From: Pelagerythrobacter rhizovicinus
GTDB taxonomy: Bacteria; Pseudomonadota; Alphaproteobacteria; Sphingomonadales; Sphingomonadaceae
DNA: 64,000 nucleotides
NCBI RefSeq assembly: GCF_004135625.1
Contig: NZ_SDPV01000002.1
Location: 124,001-188,000, forward strand
Direction: 5' to 3'
The position numbers and the translations under genes were made by a program. The notes under the pieces were generated by a model that saw nothing but the letters and a program-made list of their open reading frames with translations, was not told the DNA's origin and searched no databases. Shown piece by piece: positions 1 to 7,654 of this stretch; position 1 is the first letter of the stretch; each line of letters opens with the position of its first letter.

Positions 1-1137
1 CGCGTGTTCCGCGAGGGGCTGTCGGCGCTCGATCGGCCGCACCTCGCGTTCGCGGTGAAGGCGAACCCGAACCTCGCGGTGCTCAGCGTTCTGCAGAAGG
101 AAGGCTACGGCGCCGATGTCGTCTCGGGCGGCGAGCTGACGCGCGCGCTGGCAGCCGGGATGGCGCCGGCCGACGTGGTGTTCTCCGGCGTCGGCAAGAC
201 CCATGCCGAGCTCGTCCAGGGGCTCGAATCCGGGATCGGCCAGTTCAACATCGAATCCGAGGAAGAGGGCTACGAGCTCGCCGCGATCGCGCGCCGCCTC
301 GGCAAGACGGCGGCCTGCGCGCTGCGCGTCAATCCGGACGTCGACGCGCGCACGCACGAGAAGATCTCGACCGGCAAGCGCGAGAACAAGTTCGGCGTCC
401 CGCTCGACCGCGCCGGCGCGATCTATGCCGCGCTGGCGGCGGAGGACGGGCTCGATATGCGGGGCGTGGCCGTGCATATCGGCAGCCAGCTCGGCGATCT
501 CGAACCGCTCGAAAGCGCCTTCACCAAGCTCGGCGCCCTGATCGGGGAGCTGCGTGCGGCGGGGCTTACGGTCACGCATGCCGACCTCGGCGGCGGGCTC
601 GGCGTGCCTTACAAGCCGGGCGACATCATGCCCTCCCCGGCGGACTACGGCGCGATGGTCGCGCGGGTGACGAAGGGTTGGGACGTGCGCCTCACCTTCG
701 AGCCCGGGCGCGTGATCGCGGGCAACGCGGGCATTCTGCTGACGCGCGTGATCCGCTCCAAGCGCAGCGGCAACGGGCCGCCTTTCGTGATCGTCGATGC
801 CGCGATGAACGACCTCGCCCGCCCGGCGATGTACGGCGCCTGGCACGATATCGAGGCGGTCGCGCCGAGCGGGAACAGGATGACCTCGCACGTCGTCGGC
901 CCGATCTGCGAGACCGGCGACACGTTCGCAACGGACCGCGAGATCGACGCGCTCGCGGCCGGCGATCTCGCCGTGTTCCGCACCGCCGGGGCCTACGGCG
1001 CGACGATGGCGAGCAGCTACAACAGCCGCGGCTTCGTCCCCGAAGTGCTGGTCGACGGCGACCGGTTCGCGGTCGTGGCGGACCGCATCCCGGCCGACGC
1101 GATCATGGACGCGGAGCGGGTGCCCGACTGGCTATGA
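1..1137 (+). CDS. lysA: Diaminopimelate decarboxylase, 5' end outside window
   Basis: Converts meso-diaminopimelate to L-lysine, the last step of lysine synthesis, in the cytoplasm with PLP. The frame is open from base 1, so roughly the first 40 residues are missing; the GTG at 4 is internal. Visible family landmarks are the PLP lysine in AFAVKAN (residue 20 of the fragment), HIGSQ near 159, the phosphate-binding GGGLG near 197, EPGR near 234 and the second-subunit active-site motif CETGD near 303. The TGA overlaps the ATG of the next gene (ATGA), so the two are probably co-transcribed. This is typical alanine-racemase-fold decarboxylase sequence; a carboxynorspermidine decarboxylase is much less likely given CETGD and the length. 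Confidence 0.96.
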   Translation, partial: RVFREGLSALDRPHLAFAVKANPNLAVLSVLQKEGYGADVVSGGELTRALAAGMAPADVVFSGVGKTHAELVQGLESGIGQFNIESEEEGYELAAIARRLGKTAACALRVNPDVDARTHEKISTGKRENKFGVPLDRAGAIYAALAAEDGLDMRGVAVHIGSQLGDLEPLESAFTKLGALIGELRAAGLTVTHADLGGGLGVPYKPGDIMPSPADYGAMVARVTKGWDVRLTFEPGRVIAGNAGILLTRVIRSKRSGNGPPFVIVDAAMNDLARPAMYGAWHDIEAVAPSGNRMTSHVVGPICETGDTFATDREIDALAAGDLAVFRTAGAYGATMASSYNSRGFVPEVLVDGDRFAVVADRIPADAIMDAERVPDWL

Positions 1138-1910
1138 AGAGCCTTCCGCTCTTCCACCGGGTCGCGGGCGAGCGCGTGGTCGTGCTCGGCCAGGGCGATG
1201 CGGCGGAAGCGAAGCGGCGGCTGGTCGAGCGCGCGGGCGGCCTGTGCGGCGGCGAGGCGGAGGCGCATCACGCGCGGCTCGCCTTCGTCGCGCTCGACGA
1301 CGCGCAGGAGGCCAAAGCGGCGGCCATGCGGCTGAAAGGCAAGGGGCTGCTGGTCAACGTGACCGACCGGCCCGAGCTGTGCGACTTCACCGTCCCCAGC
1401 GTGCTCGACCGCGATCCGGTGCTGGTCGCGGTCGGAACGGGCGGCGCGTCGGCGGGGCTGGCCAAGCACTTGCGGCTGCGGCTGGAGGCGCTGTTGCCGC
1501 CATCGCTCGGGCGCCTGGCGGAGGGGCTTTACGCCGCGCGCGAGGCGATCCGCGGGCGCTTTCCGGATGCCGCCGATCGCCGCCGCGCGCTCGATCGGGC
1601 GTTGGCTGAAGATGGCGTGCTCGATCCCTTGCGGGAGGATTCGGCGGAGCGGATCGAGGGATGGCTGGAAAACGCTGCAGATGACGCCGCCAGCTCCTGC
1701 GTGGAAATCGTGCTCACCAGCGACGACCCCGACGATCTGACGCTGCGGCAGGCGCGGCTGCTGGGCCGGGCCGACACGATCCTGCACGATGCCGACGTGC
1801 CCCTCGCGATCCTCAACCGCGCGCGCGCCGATGCCGTGCGCAAGCCCCTGTCCGGCAACTTTTCCGGACATGGACACACTGTCATCCTGCGCCGAAGCAC
1901 GGCGGGTTGA
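1134..1910 (+). CDS. Siroheme synthase N-terminal module (precorrin-2 dehydrogenase/ferrochelatase) with vestigial methyltransferase tail
   Basis: 258 residues. Residues 15-30 form the NAD-binding strand-loop (VVVLGQGDAAEAKRRL), and NVTDRPELCDFTVPS at 75-89 carries the aspartate (D78) equivalent to the catalytic Asp of the CysG N-terminal module. GTGGASAGLA follows at 101-110. These mark a CysG N-terminal/Met8p-type enzyme that oxidises precorrin-2 and inserts iron to give siroheme. Residues about 190-237 align by eye with the start of uroporphyrinogen methyltransferase (LTLRQARLLGRADTILHDAD), but the SAM loop GAGPGD has become TSDDPDD and the remaining ~200 residues of that domain are absent. 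Methylation must come from the separate cobA at 22593. The start ATG overlaps the lysA stop. Confidence 0.85.
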   Translation: MKSLPLFHRVAGERVVVLGQGDAAEAKRRLVERAGGLCGGEAEAHHARLAFVALDDAQEAKAAAMRLKGKGLLVNVTDRPELCDFTVPSVLDRDPVLVAVGTGGASAGLAKHLRLRLEALLPPSLGRLAEGLYAAREAIRGRFPDAADRRRALDRALAEDGVLDPLREDSAERIEGWLENAADDAASSCVEIVLTSDDPDDLTLRQARLLGRADTILHDADVPLAILNRARADAVRKPLSGNFSGHGHTVILRRSTAG

Positions 1911-1943
1911 TCTTCACGAACCGCGTGGCTAGGCCCGGCCCGT

Positions 1944-2058
1944 CATCTGGGGAGTAGCCGACCGCCTGCGGGCGGGCCTGCGCGTCAACATACTCGGTCG
2001 AGAGGCCGTGGCGCGCGGGGGACGGGAGACCGTTCGGGCGAGACCAATGGCATGGCAC
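1944..2058 (+). ncRNA. yybP-ykoY (Mn2+-sensing) riboswitch
   Basis: The leader contains the two conserved blocks of this class: GGGGAGTAGCC at 1949-1959, and GTCAACATACTCG at 1983-1995 followed by the closing GCGAGACC near 2039-2045. A GC hairpin lies between the two blocks. The aptamer sits directly upstream of a GDT1/TMEM165-type exporter, a known target of this riboswitch family. The boundaries are estimates, since I judged them by eye and not with a covariance model. Confidence 0.88.
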
Positions 2059-2088
2059 CCCGCCTGGCCGGGCGCGTGGTGCGATGCC
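2049..2088 (+). promoter_or_regulatory. Candidate expression-platform hairpin of the Mn riboswitch
   Basis: A long imperfect hairpin follows the aptamer. GGCAT (2049-2053) pairs with ATGCC (2084-2088), GCACC (2055-2059) with GGTGC (2078-2082), and CGCC (2061-2064) with GGCG (2071-2074). It ends about 25 bases before the Shine-Dalgarno GGAG at 2114. No clear U-run follows, so translational rather than transcriptional control is the more natural reading. That mechanism is inference. Confidence 0.5.
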
Positions 2089-2124
2089 GTTCGTCTTGTC
2101 GCTGCCCGGCCCCGGAGATCTACC

Positions 2125-2697
2125 TTGGAAGCCTTCCTGACCTCGACCGCGGTGGTCGCCCTCGCCGAGATCGGCGACAAGACCATGCTGCTCGCGATCG
2201 TGCTCGCGGCGCGGTTCAAACGGCCGCTGCCGATCGTGCTCGGCATTCTTTTCGCGACGCTCGCCAACCATGCCTTCGCCGCATTCCTGGGCGAGGTCGC
2301 CAGCTTCCTGCTCGACGGGATCTGGTTCCGCTATCTGGTCGCCGCCTCCTTCATCGTCATGGCGGCATGGACGCTCGTGCCCGATAAGCTGGACGAGGAC
2401 GAGACCCCTAAACCGGCGCGCTTCGGCGCGTTCCTGACGACGCTGGTCGCATTCTTCCTCGTCGAGATGGGCGACAAGACGCAGGTCGCCACGGTCGCCC
2501 TCGGCGCGCAGTTCCAGAGCGTGCTGATCGTCACCGCCGGCACGACACTGGGGATGATGATCGCCAACGTCCCGGCGGTCTTCCTCGGCAACGCCCTGAT
2601 TGCCCGCATACCGCTCGGCGCCGTGCGCGCAGCGGCGGCGCTGCTGTTCCTGGCCGTGGGCGTCTGGCTGCTGCTGGAGACTGCGGGCTGGCTCTAG
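2125..2697 (+). CDS. GDT1/TMEM165 (UPF0016) family cation exporter, probable Mn2+ efflux
   Basis: 190 residues from a TTG start. GGAG at 2114-2117 is well placed for this start; longer in-frame starts would run back through the riboswitch. The two family signatures are present, EIGDKT at 15-20 and EMGDKT at 114-119, in the usual duplicated arrangement of two three-helix repeats separated by an acidic loop (PDKLDEDETPKP near 86-97). Characterised bacterial members export Mn2+ across the inner membrane, and the Mn riboswitch upstream supports that substrate. The gene ends at a gene-free region with palindromic repeats. Confidence 0.9.
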   Translation: MEAFLTSTAVVALAEIGDKTMLLAIVLAARFKRPLPIVLGILFATLANHAFAAFLGEVASFLLDGIWFRYLVAASFIVMAAWTLVPDKLDEDETPKPARFGAFLTTLVAFFLVEMGDKTQVATVALGAQFQSVLIVTAGTTLGMMIANVPAVFLGNALIARIPLGAVRAAAALLFLAVGVWLLLETAGWL

Positions 2698-2821
2698 GCG
2701 AAACCTGGATAGCTCGTCGCGTCTTCCTGTCCTCGCCATGAAGGCCGAGATGCCGGGGGCGGGCGAACAGCAGAGTCACTGAGAAGCCCGCCTTGTTGCC
2801 CAACTCCCATCCCCCCTATGG

Positions 2822-2892
2822 GTCATCCCCGCGAAAGCGGGGATCCATAAACTGACAGCGCGACCCTGGATCCCCGCGTCCGCGGGGATGAC
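2822..2892. repeat. Palindromic intergenic repeat, GTCATCCCCGCG type
   Basis: Two arms, each itself a small palindrome (CCCCGCGAAAGCGGGG and CCCCGCGTCCGCGGGG), flank a short spacer. Outer ends GTCAT and ATGAC make the whole element an inverted repeat. Related copies lie at 3789-3858 and 28766-28851. Confidence 0.85.
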
Positions 2893-2962
2893 AAGGGGGG
2901 AGGCGGCAGAAGACAAAGGGTGGCGGCAGAGCGGGCCTCTACCTAGGTTTTCTGCGCTTCCC

Positions 2963-3041
2963 GTCATCCTAGCGAAAGCTGGGATCGCTCTCCGCCAGGT
3001 CGTACGGTGCCGCACGCGATCCCAGCTTTCGCTGGGATGAC
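2963..3041. repeat. Palindromic intergenic repeat, GTCATCCTAGCG variant
   Basis: The same architecture as the neighbouring element, with arms CTAGCGAAAGCTGGGATCG and CGATCCCAGCTTTCGCTGGGATGAC. It lies in the gene-free region between convergent genes and could fold into a long hairpin on either strand. Confidence 0.8.
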
Positions 3042-3086
3042 GAGGGGCGGAAAGCGGCGCTCCCCTCATCCGGTTTACCAGCCATC

Positions 3087-3115
3087 TTGACAAAAGAAAC
3101 CATATAGGTTAGTGG
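3087..3115 (+). promoter_or_regulatory. Possible sigma70-type promoter with no known gene
   Basis: A consensus -35 TTGACA at 3087-3092 is followed by an AT-rich spacer (AAAGAAACCATATAGG). At 17 bp the -10 would be TAGTGG (3110-3115), a weak match. It points into the unexplained GC-rich stretch at 3116-3700. It may be chance. Confidence 0.35.
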
Positions 3116-3788
3116 GTGCTGGCTTGGTGGACCTCAACGCCAGGCAACGAGGATCGGGACAGGCGCTTGTGTCGACGGTGCCTTGTCTCTCTTCCGCTGG
3201 TAGAGGGCGTCATACTCTCTCATCAGCGGCGCGGCCGGTGCGGCTGGCGTGCGATGTGCAGAGGCTCGGGTGCGTACTCCCAAGGAGCCGGAAGCATTGC
3301 TCCCTTCCGCCGGAAGCCGGGACATGGATGTTCGCGGTGCCTGCGCGCTGCCCTTGCGAACCCGGCGATCAGCCCCGGGTCTCCCGGCAGCGGCCCACCG
3401 CGCGCTGGCGTGGCGGATCAGCCACGGGGCACGGGCGGACTTTTGGCGAGTCCCGGCCGTCTGCGCCCGCCAGTCCCGGACCGCAGGGATCGAACCGGGC
3501 CCCACCGCGGCGGCGGCGGGCAAGCGGATCGTGTGCGGCGAACCTCACGCCGCAAACGCATCCGTCGGTCGTTCGCAACCAAACCGCCACCCGCCCGACC
3601 CCGCGCACGCCCCCTGGCGTGCCGCACCGGCCGCGCGATCCGAGTTCCCAGGCGTCACGCATCCGGGTTCGCCGCCGGAGGATGTTGTGTGGGTGCGGTC
3701 CCTAAACCTCACGAAAAGCGCGCGCCGCGAAGACGCCGAGACGCGCAGAAGCCCAGCCGCGTGCCGGCTGGCGAATCCTCCCCCCTTC

Positions 3789-3858
3789 GTCATCCCCGCG
3801 CACGCGGGGATCCATTGTCCGGCGCTCGTCCCTGGATCCCCGCTTTCGCGGGGATGAC
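3789..3858. repeat. Palindromic intergenic repeat, GTCATCCCCGCG type
   Basis: Left arm CATCCCCGCGCACGCGGGGA and right arm TCCCCGCTTTCGCGGGGATG, with GTCAT/ATGAC ends, match the element at 2822-2892. Translation of this copy gives the familiar spurious peptide VIPAHAGI in long false frames. Confidence 0.85.
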
Positions 3859-4025
3859 AAAGGGATGGAAGGGCTGGCAGGCTCTTCGCTTCTTCACGCA
3901 ACGAGCGACCGCCGACGCATCATCGAGGGCGCGGTCCCAGCCTCTGCAGGATAACGGGATAGGCGGCGGACCTCTTGGAGAGCCCCACACCCGTTCCCGC
4001 CAACCCGCCAAACTTTTACCGCGTC

Positions 4026-5000
4026 CTAGACCAGCCCTTCCGCCGTGCGTCCCAGTTCCTCGAAATAGCGGGCCATGGCGTCGGCGGCGCGGTCGCTGAG
4101 GGTGATGAAGGCGCGGCGGCGGTCGGTCTGGTCCTCCTGCCGTTCGAACAGCCCGGCTTCGGTCATCTGCCCGATCCAGCGCAGCGCCGTGGTGGGCGGG
4201 ACGCCGCTTGCGATGCACAGCGAACTGACCGACACGCGCGCATGTTCGGCCCGCGCGGCGGTGAGATCGAGCAGCATGTCCCACGCGGGATCGGCGAAGA
4301 ATTCCGCACCGAAGTACTTCGCGCGCAGCCGCCGCTGGCGAATGATGCGGCGGACCAGCCGCGGATCGGGCAGCGGCGGGCGCGGCTTGCGCAGCAGATT
4401 GCGCTCCGCACTCTCCTCCCCGCCTCGGTAATCCTGCGAAGGCGATTCGAACCGGAAGACGTTCGATTTCTCGGGGAGCCCGGCCGACAGGCGATCGAGC
4501 CGAGCGGCGATCTCACCCACCTGCTCGGTCAGGCGGATCAGCGTCAGCCGGTCGTCGTCCGAAAGCTCGCGCACGCGCGCGCCGGAAATGGCCGAGAGCG
4601 CGCTGCCGAGCGCGATCACCCGCTCCGCCCGGGTCGGGGCGACCAGGATCTGCGCGCGAGAGAGATCGAGGCAGCCGAAGACCGGCTCCAGCGCGGCCAT
4701 GCTGGTCGACACCACCAGCTGCGCACCGGAGCGCGCGGCACGCACGTCGAGCCGGGCAAGCGCAGCCAATGTCGCGGCATCGGCTTCCGGGCAGTCGAGC
4801 ACGACCACGTCGGCCAGCACCCGGACATCGCCATCCGCCAGCGACGCGACCGACCCCAGCTCGCCCAGCCGCAAACCCGCGGCCATTGCGTCCTCGCCGA
4901 TTTCCTGCCGCTGCTCCATGCGGTCGGCGTAGATCGCTACCGCGAGCGCCGCTCTTTCCCCGTTCGCCACCATGTCGTAGGCAAAATCCACTTGTCCCAT
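4026..5000 (-). CDS. MarR-like winged-helix transcriptional regulator with N-terminal receiver-like domain
   Basis: 324 residues from the ATG at 5000. GGAG is well placed upstream, and a likely promoter occupies the sequence before it, so the longer GTG frame to 5033 is not favoured. The N-terminal ~190 residues alternate hydrophobic strands and helices (VVVLDCPEAD, ARSGAQLVVSTSM, AQILVAPTR), resembling a CheY-like fold without clear phospho-acceptor motifs. A charged linker leads to a C-terminal winged helix, about 225-320. There, SSLCIASGVPPTTALRWIGQ looks like the recognition helix region, with DRRRAFITLSDRAADAMARY as the wing and dimer helix of MarR type. The target is unknown. The gene is convergent with the exporter and lies downstream of purA. 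Confidence 0.75.
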   Translation of the reverse strand: MGQVDFAYDMVANGERAALAVAIYADRMEQRQEIGEDAMAAGLRLGELGSVASLADGDVRVLADVVVLDCPEADAATLAALARLDVRAARSGAQLVVSTSMAALEPVFGCLDLSRAQILVAPTRAERVIALGSALSAISGARVRELSDDDRLTLIRLTEQVGEIAARLDRLSAGLPEKSNVFRFESPSQDYRGGEESAERNLLRKPRPPLPDPRLVRRIIRQRRLRAKYFGAEFFADPAWDMLLDLTAARAEHARVSVSSLCIASGVPPTTALRWIGQMTEAGLFERQEDQTDRRRAFITLSDRAADAMARYFEELGRTAEGLV

Positions 5001-5032
5001 GCACTCGTCTCCGCAAGCTTTAGCTGCGAACA

Positions 5033-5060
5033 CGAGTAGAACAAAGCGGGGTTAAGTCAA
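5033..5060 (-). promoter_or_regulatory. Candidate promoter of the winged-helix regulator
   Basis: Read on the minus strand, TTGACT (5060-5055), a 16-bp spacer and TACTCG (5038-5033) precede the proposed ATG at 5000 by about 30 bases. The -35 is good and the -10 poor. Confidence 0.4.
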
Positions 5061-5073
5061 GAATGGAGGTAAT

Positions 5074-6369
5074 TCAGCCCCGGTCGAGGAACGGATCGCG
5101 CACCAGGATCGTGTCCTCGCGCTCCGGGCTGGTCGACACCAGCGCGACGGGCGTTTCGATCAGTTCCTGCACGCGCTGGATATACTTGATCGCCTGGGCG
5201 GGAAGATCGGCCCAGCTCCGCGCGCCCGCGGTCGTCTCGCGCCAGCCTTCCATTTCCTCGTAGATCGGCTCGACCGCGGCCTGGTCGGCAGCGTGCGAGG
5301 GGAAGTAGTCGAGGATCTTCCCGTCGAGGCGATAACCGGTGCAGATCCGCACCGCGTCGAACCCGTCGAGCACGTCGAGCTTGGTCAGCGCGATGCCCGT
5401 CACGCCGCTGATCGCACAGCTCTGCCGCACCAGCACCGCATCGAACCAGCCGCAGCGCCGCTGGCGGCCGGTGACGGTGCCGAACTCGTGGCCGCGTTCG
5501 CCGAGCCGCTGGCCGACGTCGTCGTTGAGCTCGGTCGGGAACGGTCCGCTGCCGACCCGCGTGGTGTAGGCCTTGACGATGCCGAGCACGAAGCCGGTGC
5601 TTCCCGGCCCGAGCCCCGAGCCCGCCGCGGCCGTGCCGCTGACCGTGTTGGAGCTGGTGACGAAGGGATAAGTGCCGTGATCGACGTCGAGCAGCACGCC
5701 CTGCGCGCCTTCAAACAGGATCTTCGCCCCGGCCTTGCGCACTTTCTTGAGCCGCTTCCACACCGGCTGCGCGAACTGGAGCACGAAAGGCGCGATCTCG
5801 CGCAGGTCGGCAAGCAGCTCTTCGCGATCGACCGGCGGCTGATCGAACCCGGCGCGCAGCGCGTCGTGGTGCGCGCACAGGCGGTCGAGCTGCGGTTCGA
5901 GATGATCGAGGTGCGCCAGATCGCACACGCGGATCGCACGGCGGCCGACCTTGTCCTCGTACGCCGGGCCGATGCCGCGCCCGGTGGTGCCGATCTTGCC
6001 CGCACCCGCCGCGGTCTCGCGCAGGCCGTCGAGGTCTCGGTGGAGCGGCAGGATCAGCGGGCAGTTGTCGGCAATCGCGAAGTTGTCGGGCGTGATCGTC
6101 ACCCCCTGCCCTTCGAGCTTCTCGATCTCCGCCTTCAGCGCCCACGGGTCGAGGACTACGCCGTTGCCGATCACCGACAGCGTGCCGGTGACGATGCCGC
6201 TGGGCAGCAGGCTGAGCTTGTAGACCTTGTCGCCCACCACTAGCGTGTGGCCGGCGTTATGCCCGCCCTGGAAGCGGACCACGGCGTCGGCGCGGCTCGC
6301 GAGCCAGTCGACGATCTTGCCCTTGCCTTCATCGCCCCACTGGGCGCCGATCACGGTTACATTGGCCAT
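5074..6369 (-). CDS. purA: Adenylosuccinate synthetase
   Basis: Joins IMP and aspartate using GTP to form adenylosuccinate, the committed step of AMP synthesis. The 431-residue length is normal. The N-terminal GTP-binding loop [11 protein letters not shown] is at residues 8-18, the switch motif GHNAGHT follows near 36, and conserved [13 protein letters not shown] lies near 128-140. The catalytic DEGKGK is intact. The gene follows hisZ with an 80-bp gap on the same strand, so shared transcription is possible but not shown. Confidence 0.97.
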   Translation of the reverse strand: MANVTVIGAQWGDEGKGKIVDWLASRADAVVRFQGGHNAGHTLVVGDKVYKLSLLPSGIVTGTLSVIGNGVVLDPWALKAEIEKLEGQGVTITPDNFAIADNCPLILPLHRDLDGLRETAAGAGKIGTTGRGIGPAYEDKVGRRAIRVCDLAHLDHLEPQLDRLCAHHDALRAGFDQPPVDREELLADLREIAPFVLQFAQPVWKRLKKVRKAGAKILFEGAQGVLLDVDHGTYPFVTSSNTVSGTAAAGSGLGPGSTGFVLGIVKAYTTRVGSGPFPTELNDDVGQRLGERGHEFGTVTGRQRRCGWFDAVLVRQSCAISGVTGIALTKLDVLDGFDAVRICTGYRLDGKILDYFPSHAADQAAVEPIYEEMEGWRETTAGARSWADLPAQAIKYIQRVQELIETPVALVSTSPEREDTILVRDPFLDRG

Positions 6370-6449
6370 TCGGCGACTACCTGCTCCTGTGCGGTCAAAA
6401 CGCGCCGGGCGTTAGGCCGTGGGCGCGGTAAGGGCAAGGCGCGAGGCGC

Positions 6450-7556
6450 CTACAGCGGGACAACTTCGCTGCCTTCGAGCCGATGCGTGCAGCCGAGCGC
6501 GCTGGCATCGTCCTCCTCGGACAGCGCCGCTACGGTGCGCCAGCCGATCGCCCGCAGGCGCGCAGCCACATTGCCGTCGTGGCCGAGCGGGAGGTAGAGC
6601 GTGTCGCGGCGCGGAGTGTCGGCCGCCGCTTCGGCAAGGCCGTCGAGATAGAGCGAGAAGCCGGCCGCGCGCTCCTCGCTCCCGCGGATGCAGTAGGTGC
6701 CCCCGCGGCCGACTGCGCCGCGGACGCCCGCAGCGTAGAGCATGAAGCCGAACCAGGACTGGTATTCGAAGCCGTGTCGCTCCGCCGGATCGAGCGTGCA
6801 GCGCACGCCGGCGGGCACGCGCGCCGCGGCCTTGCGCAGCCCCTCGATCCGGCTTGCGAGCGCGCCGTGGCTGTCGACCTCTGCCACGCGGCCGATGGCT
6901 TCGTCGAACTCGCCAGCCGCGTAGAGCAGAGGAACATAGGCTTCCCCGCCCGCTTGGCGCAGCCCGGCGGCATCTTTCATGTCCAGCTCGCGCCGGACGG
7001 CCTCGACCTGCTCCGGCGGGATCGGCAGGGCGTCGGCCGCCAGGGTATCGACCAGGTCGGGCATGGTGAAGTCGACCGATATGCCGCGCGCGCCCGCGGC
7101 TGCCAGTGCCTCGACCGCAAGCGCGACGATCTCGCCGGCCGCCTCGGCGCTGTCACTGCCGACGAGCTCCGCGCCGAGCTGCAGTTTCTGGCGTGCGGGA
7201 TCGAGCTGGTCGGCGCGGATCGTGACCACTTCGCCGGCGTAGCACAGCCGCACCGGTCGCGGCGTATCGGCAAGGCCGGTCGCGGCAATGCGGCCGATCT
7301 GCGGCGTCATGTCGGACCGGAGCGCAAGCGTGCGCAGGCTGGCCGGATCGACGAAGCGGAACATGCGCCGCGGCTGCACGCCGTCCATCCGCCCGGCAAG
7401 CGAGCGCTCGAACTCCACCAGCGGCGGCCGCACGCGGTCGTATCCGTGCGAGTCGAGCACGTCGAGCGCGCCGCGCATGGCCGCGGTCAGCGCCGCTGCC
7501 TGACACGGAAGACGGTCCTCGAGACCTTCGGGCAGGAGATCGTCGGGATCGGTCAC
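6450..7556 (-). CDS. hisZ: ATP phosphoribosyltransferase regulatory subunit
   Basis: 368 residues from a GTG with a GAGGGGAG-type ribosome site just upstream; the longer frame to 7625 has no such signal. It is a histidyl-tRNA-synthetase-like catalytic domain without an anticodon-binding domain, as in HisZ. HisRS motif 2-like sequence (PVRLCYAGEVVTIR, about 120-133) and a degenerate motif 3 region (AVGRGGTYCIRG, about 290) are visible. In HisZ systems it pairs with the short form of HisG to start histidine synthesis. No hisG is in this window. An orphan HisRS paralogue is the alternative, but length and context favour HisZ. Confidence 0.88.
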   Translation of the reverse strand: MTDPDDLLPEGLEDRLPCQAAALTAAMRGALDVLDSHGYDRVRPPLVEFERSLAGRMDGVQPRRMFRFVDPASLRTLALRSDMTPQIGRIAATGLADTPRPVRLCYAGEVVTIRADQLDPARQKLQLGAELVGSDSAEAAGEIVALAVEALAAAGARGISVDFTMPDLVDTLAADALPIPPEQVEAVRRELDMKDAAGLRQAGGEAYVPLLYAAGEFDEAIGRVAEVDSHGALASRIEGLRKAAARVPAGVRCTLDPAERHGFEYQSWFGFMLYAAGVRGAVGRGGTYCIRGSEERAAGFSLYLDGLAEAAADTPRRDTLYLPLGHDGNVAARLRAIGWRTVAALSEEDDASALGCTHRLEGSEVVPL

Positions 7557-7654
7557 TGTGCTCCCCTCTTCCGTTGGCCAGGCGCCGGCCCTTCGCGACG
7601 GGCTTTTGGCGAAGCGGCGTCCCAAAGGACGCCGCCCCTCTGCCGCAAGGGTCG

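Larger units (their letters stand above)
2698..4025. other. Gene-free 1.3-kb region between convergent genes
   Basis: No frame here looks like a protein. The open frames are arginine- and proline-rich artefacts of high GC and disagree between strands. The region holds three long inverted repeats (2822-2892, 2963-3041, 3789-3858), a TTGACA element at 3087 and a GC-rich, hairpin-rich stretch from about 3116 to 3700. A short motif near 3713-3750 (repeated GAAGACGC/GAGACGCG) resembles post-gene filler common in sphingomonads. I looked for and did not find the signatures of tmRNA, RNase P RNA or SRP RNA. Confidence 0.7.

Noticed and set aside
3116-3715. tmRNA, RNase P RNA or SRP RNA
   Set aside because: I looked for a T-arm with a pairing stem and a resume codon followed by a short tag, for GAAAGTCCGGGC, and for the SRP GGAAGGAAGCAGCC loop. 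The GGTTCGATCC on the minus strand near 3490 has no matching stem, and the other signatures are absent.
3112-4099. Long open frames on both strands in the gene-free region
   Set aside because: They are arginine/proline-rich, conflict with each other, contain the translated palindromic repeats (VIPAHAGI, WIPAFAGMT) and resemble no protein family.
4001-6243. Plus-strand frames opposite the regulator and purA
   Set aside because: High-GC shadow frames with His/Arg-rich composition and no family resemblance.
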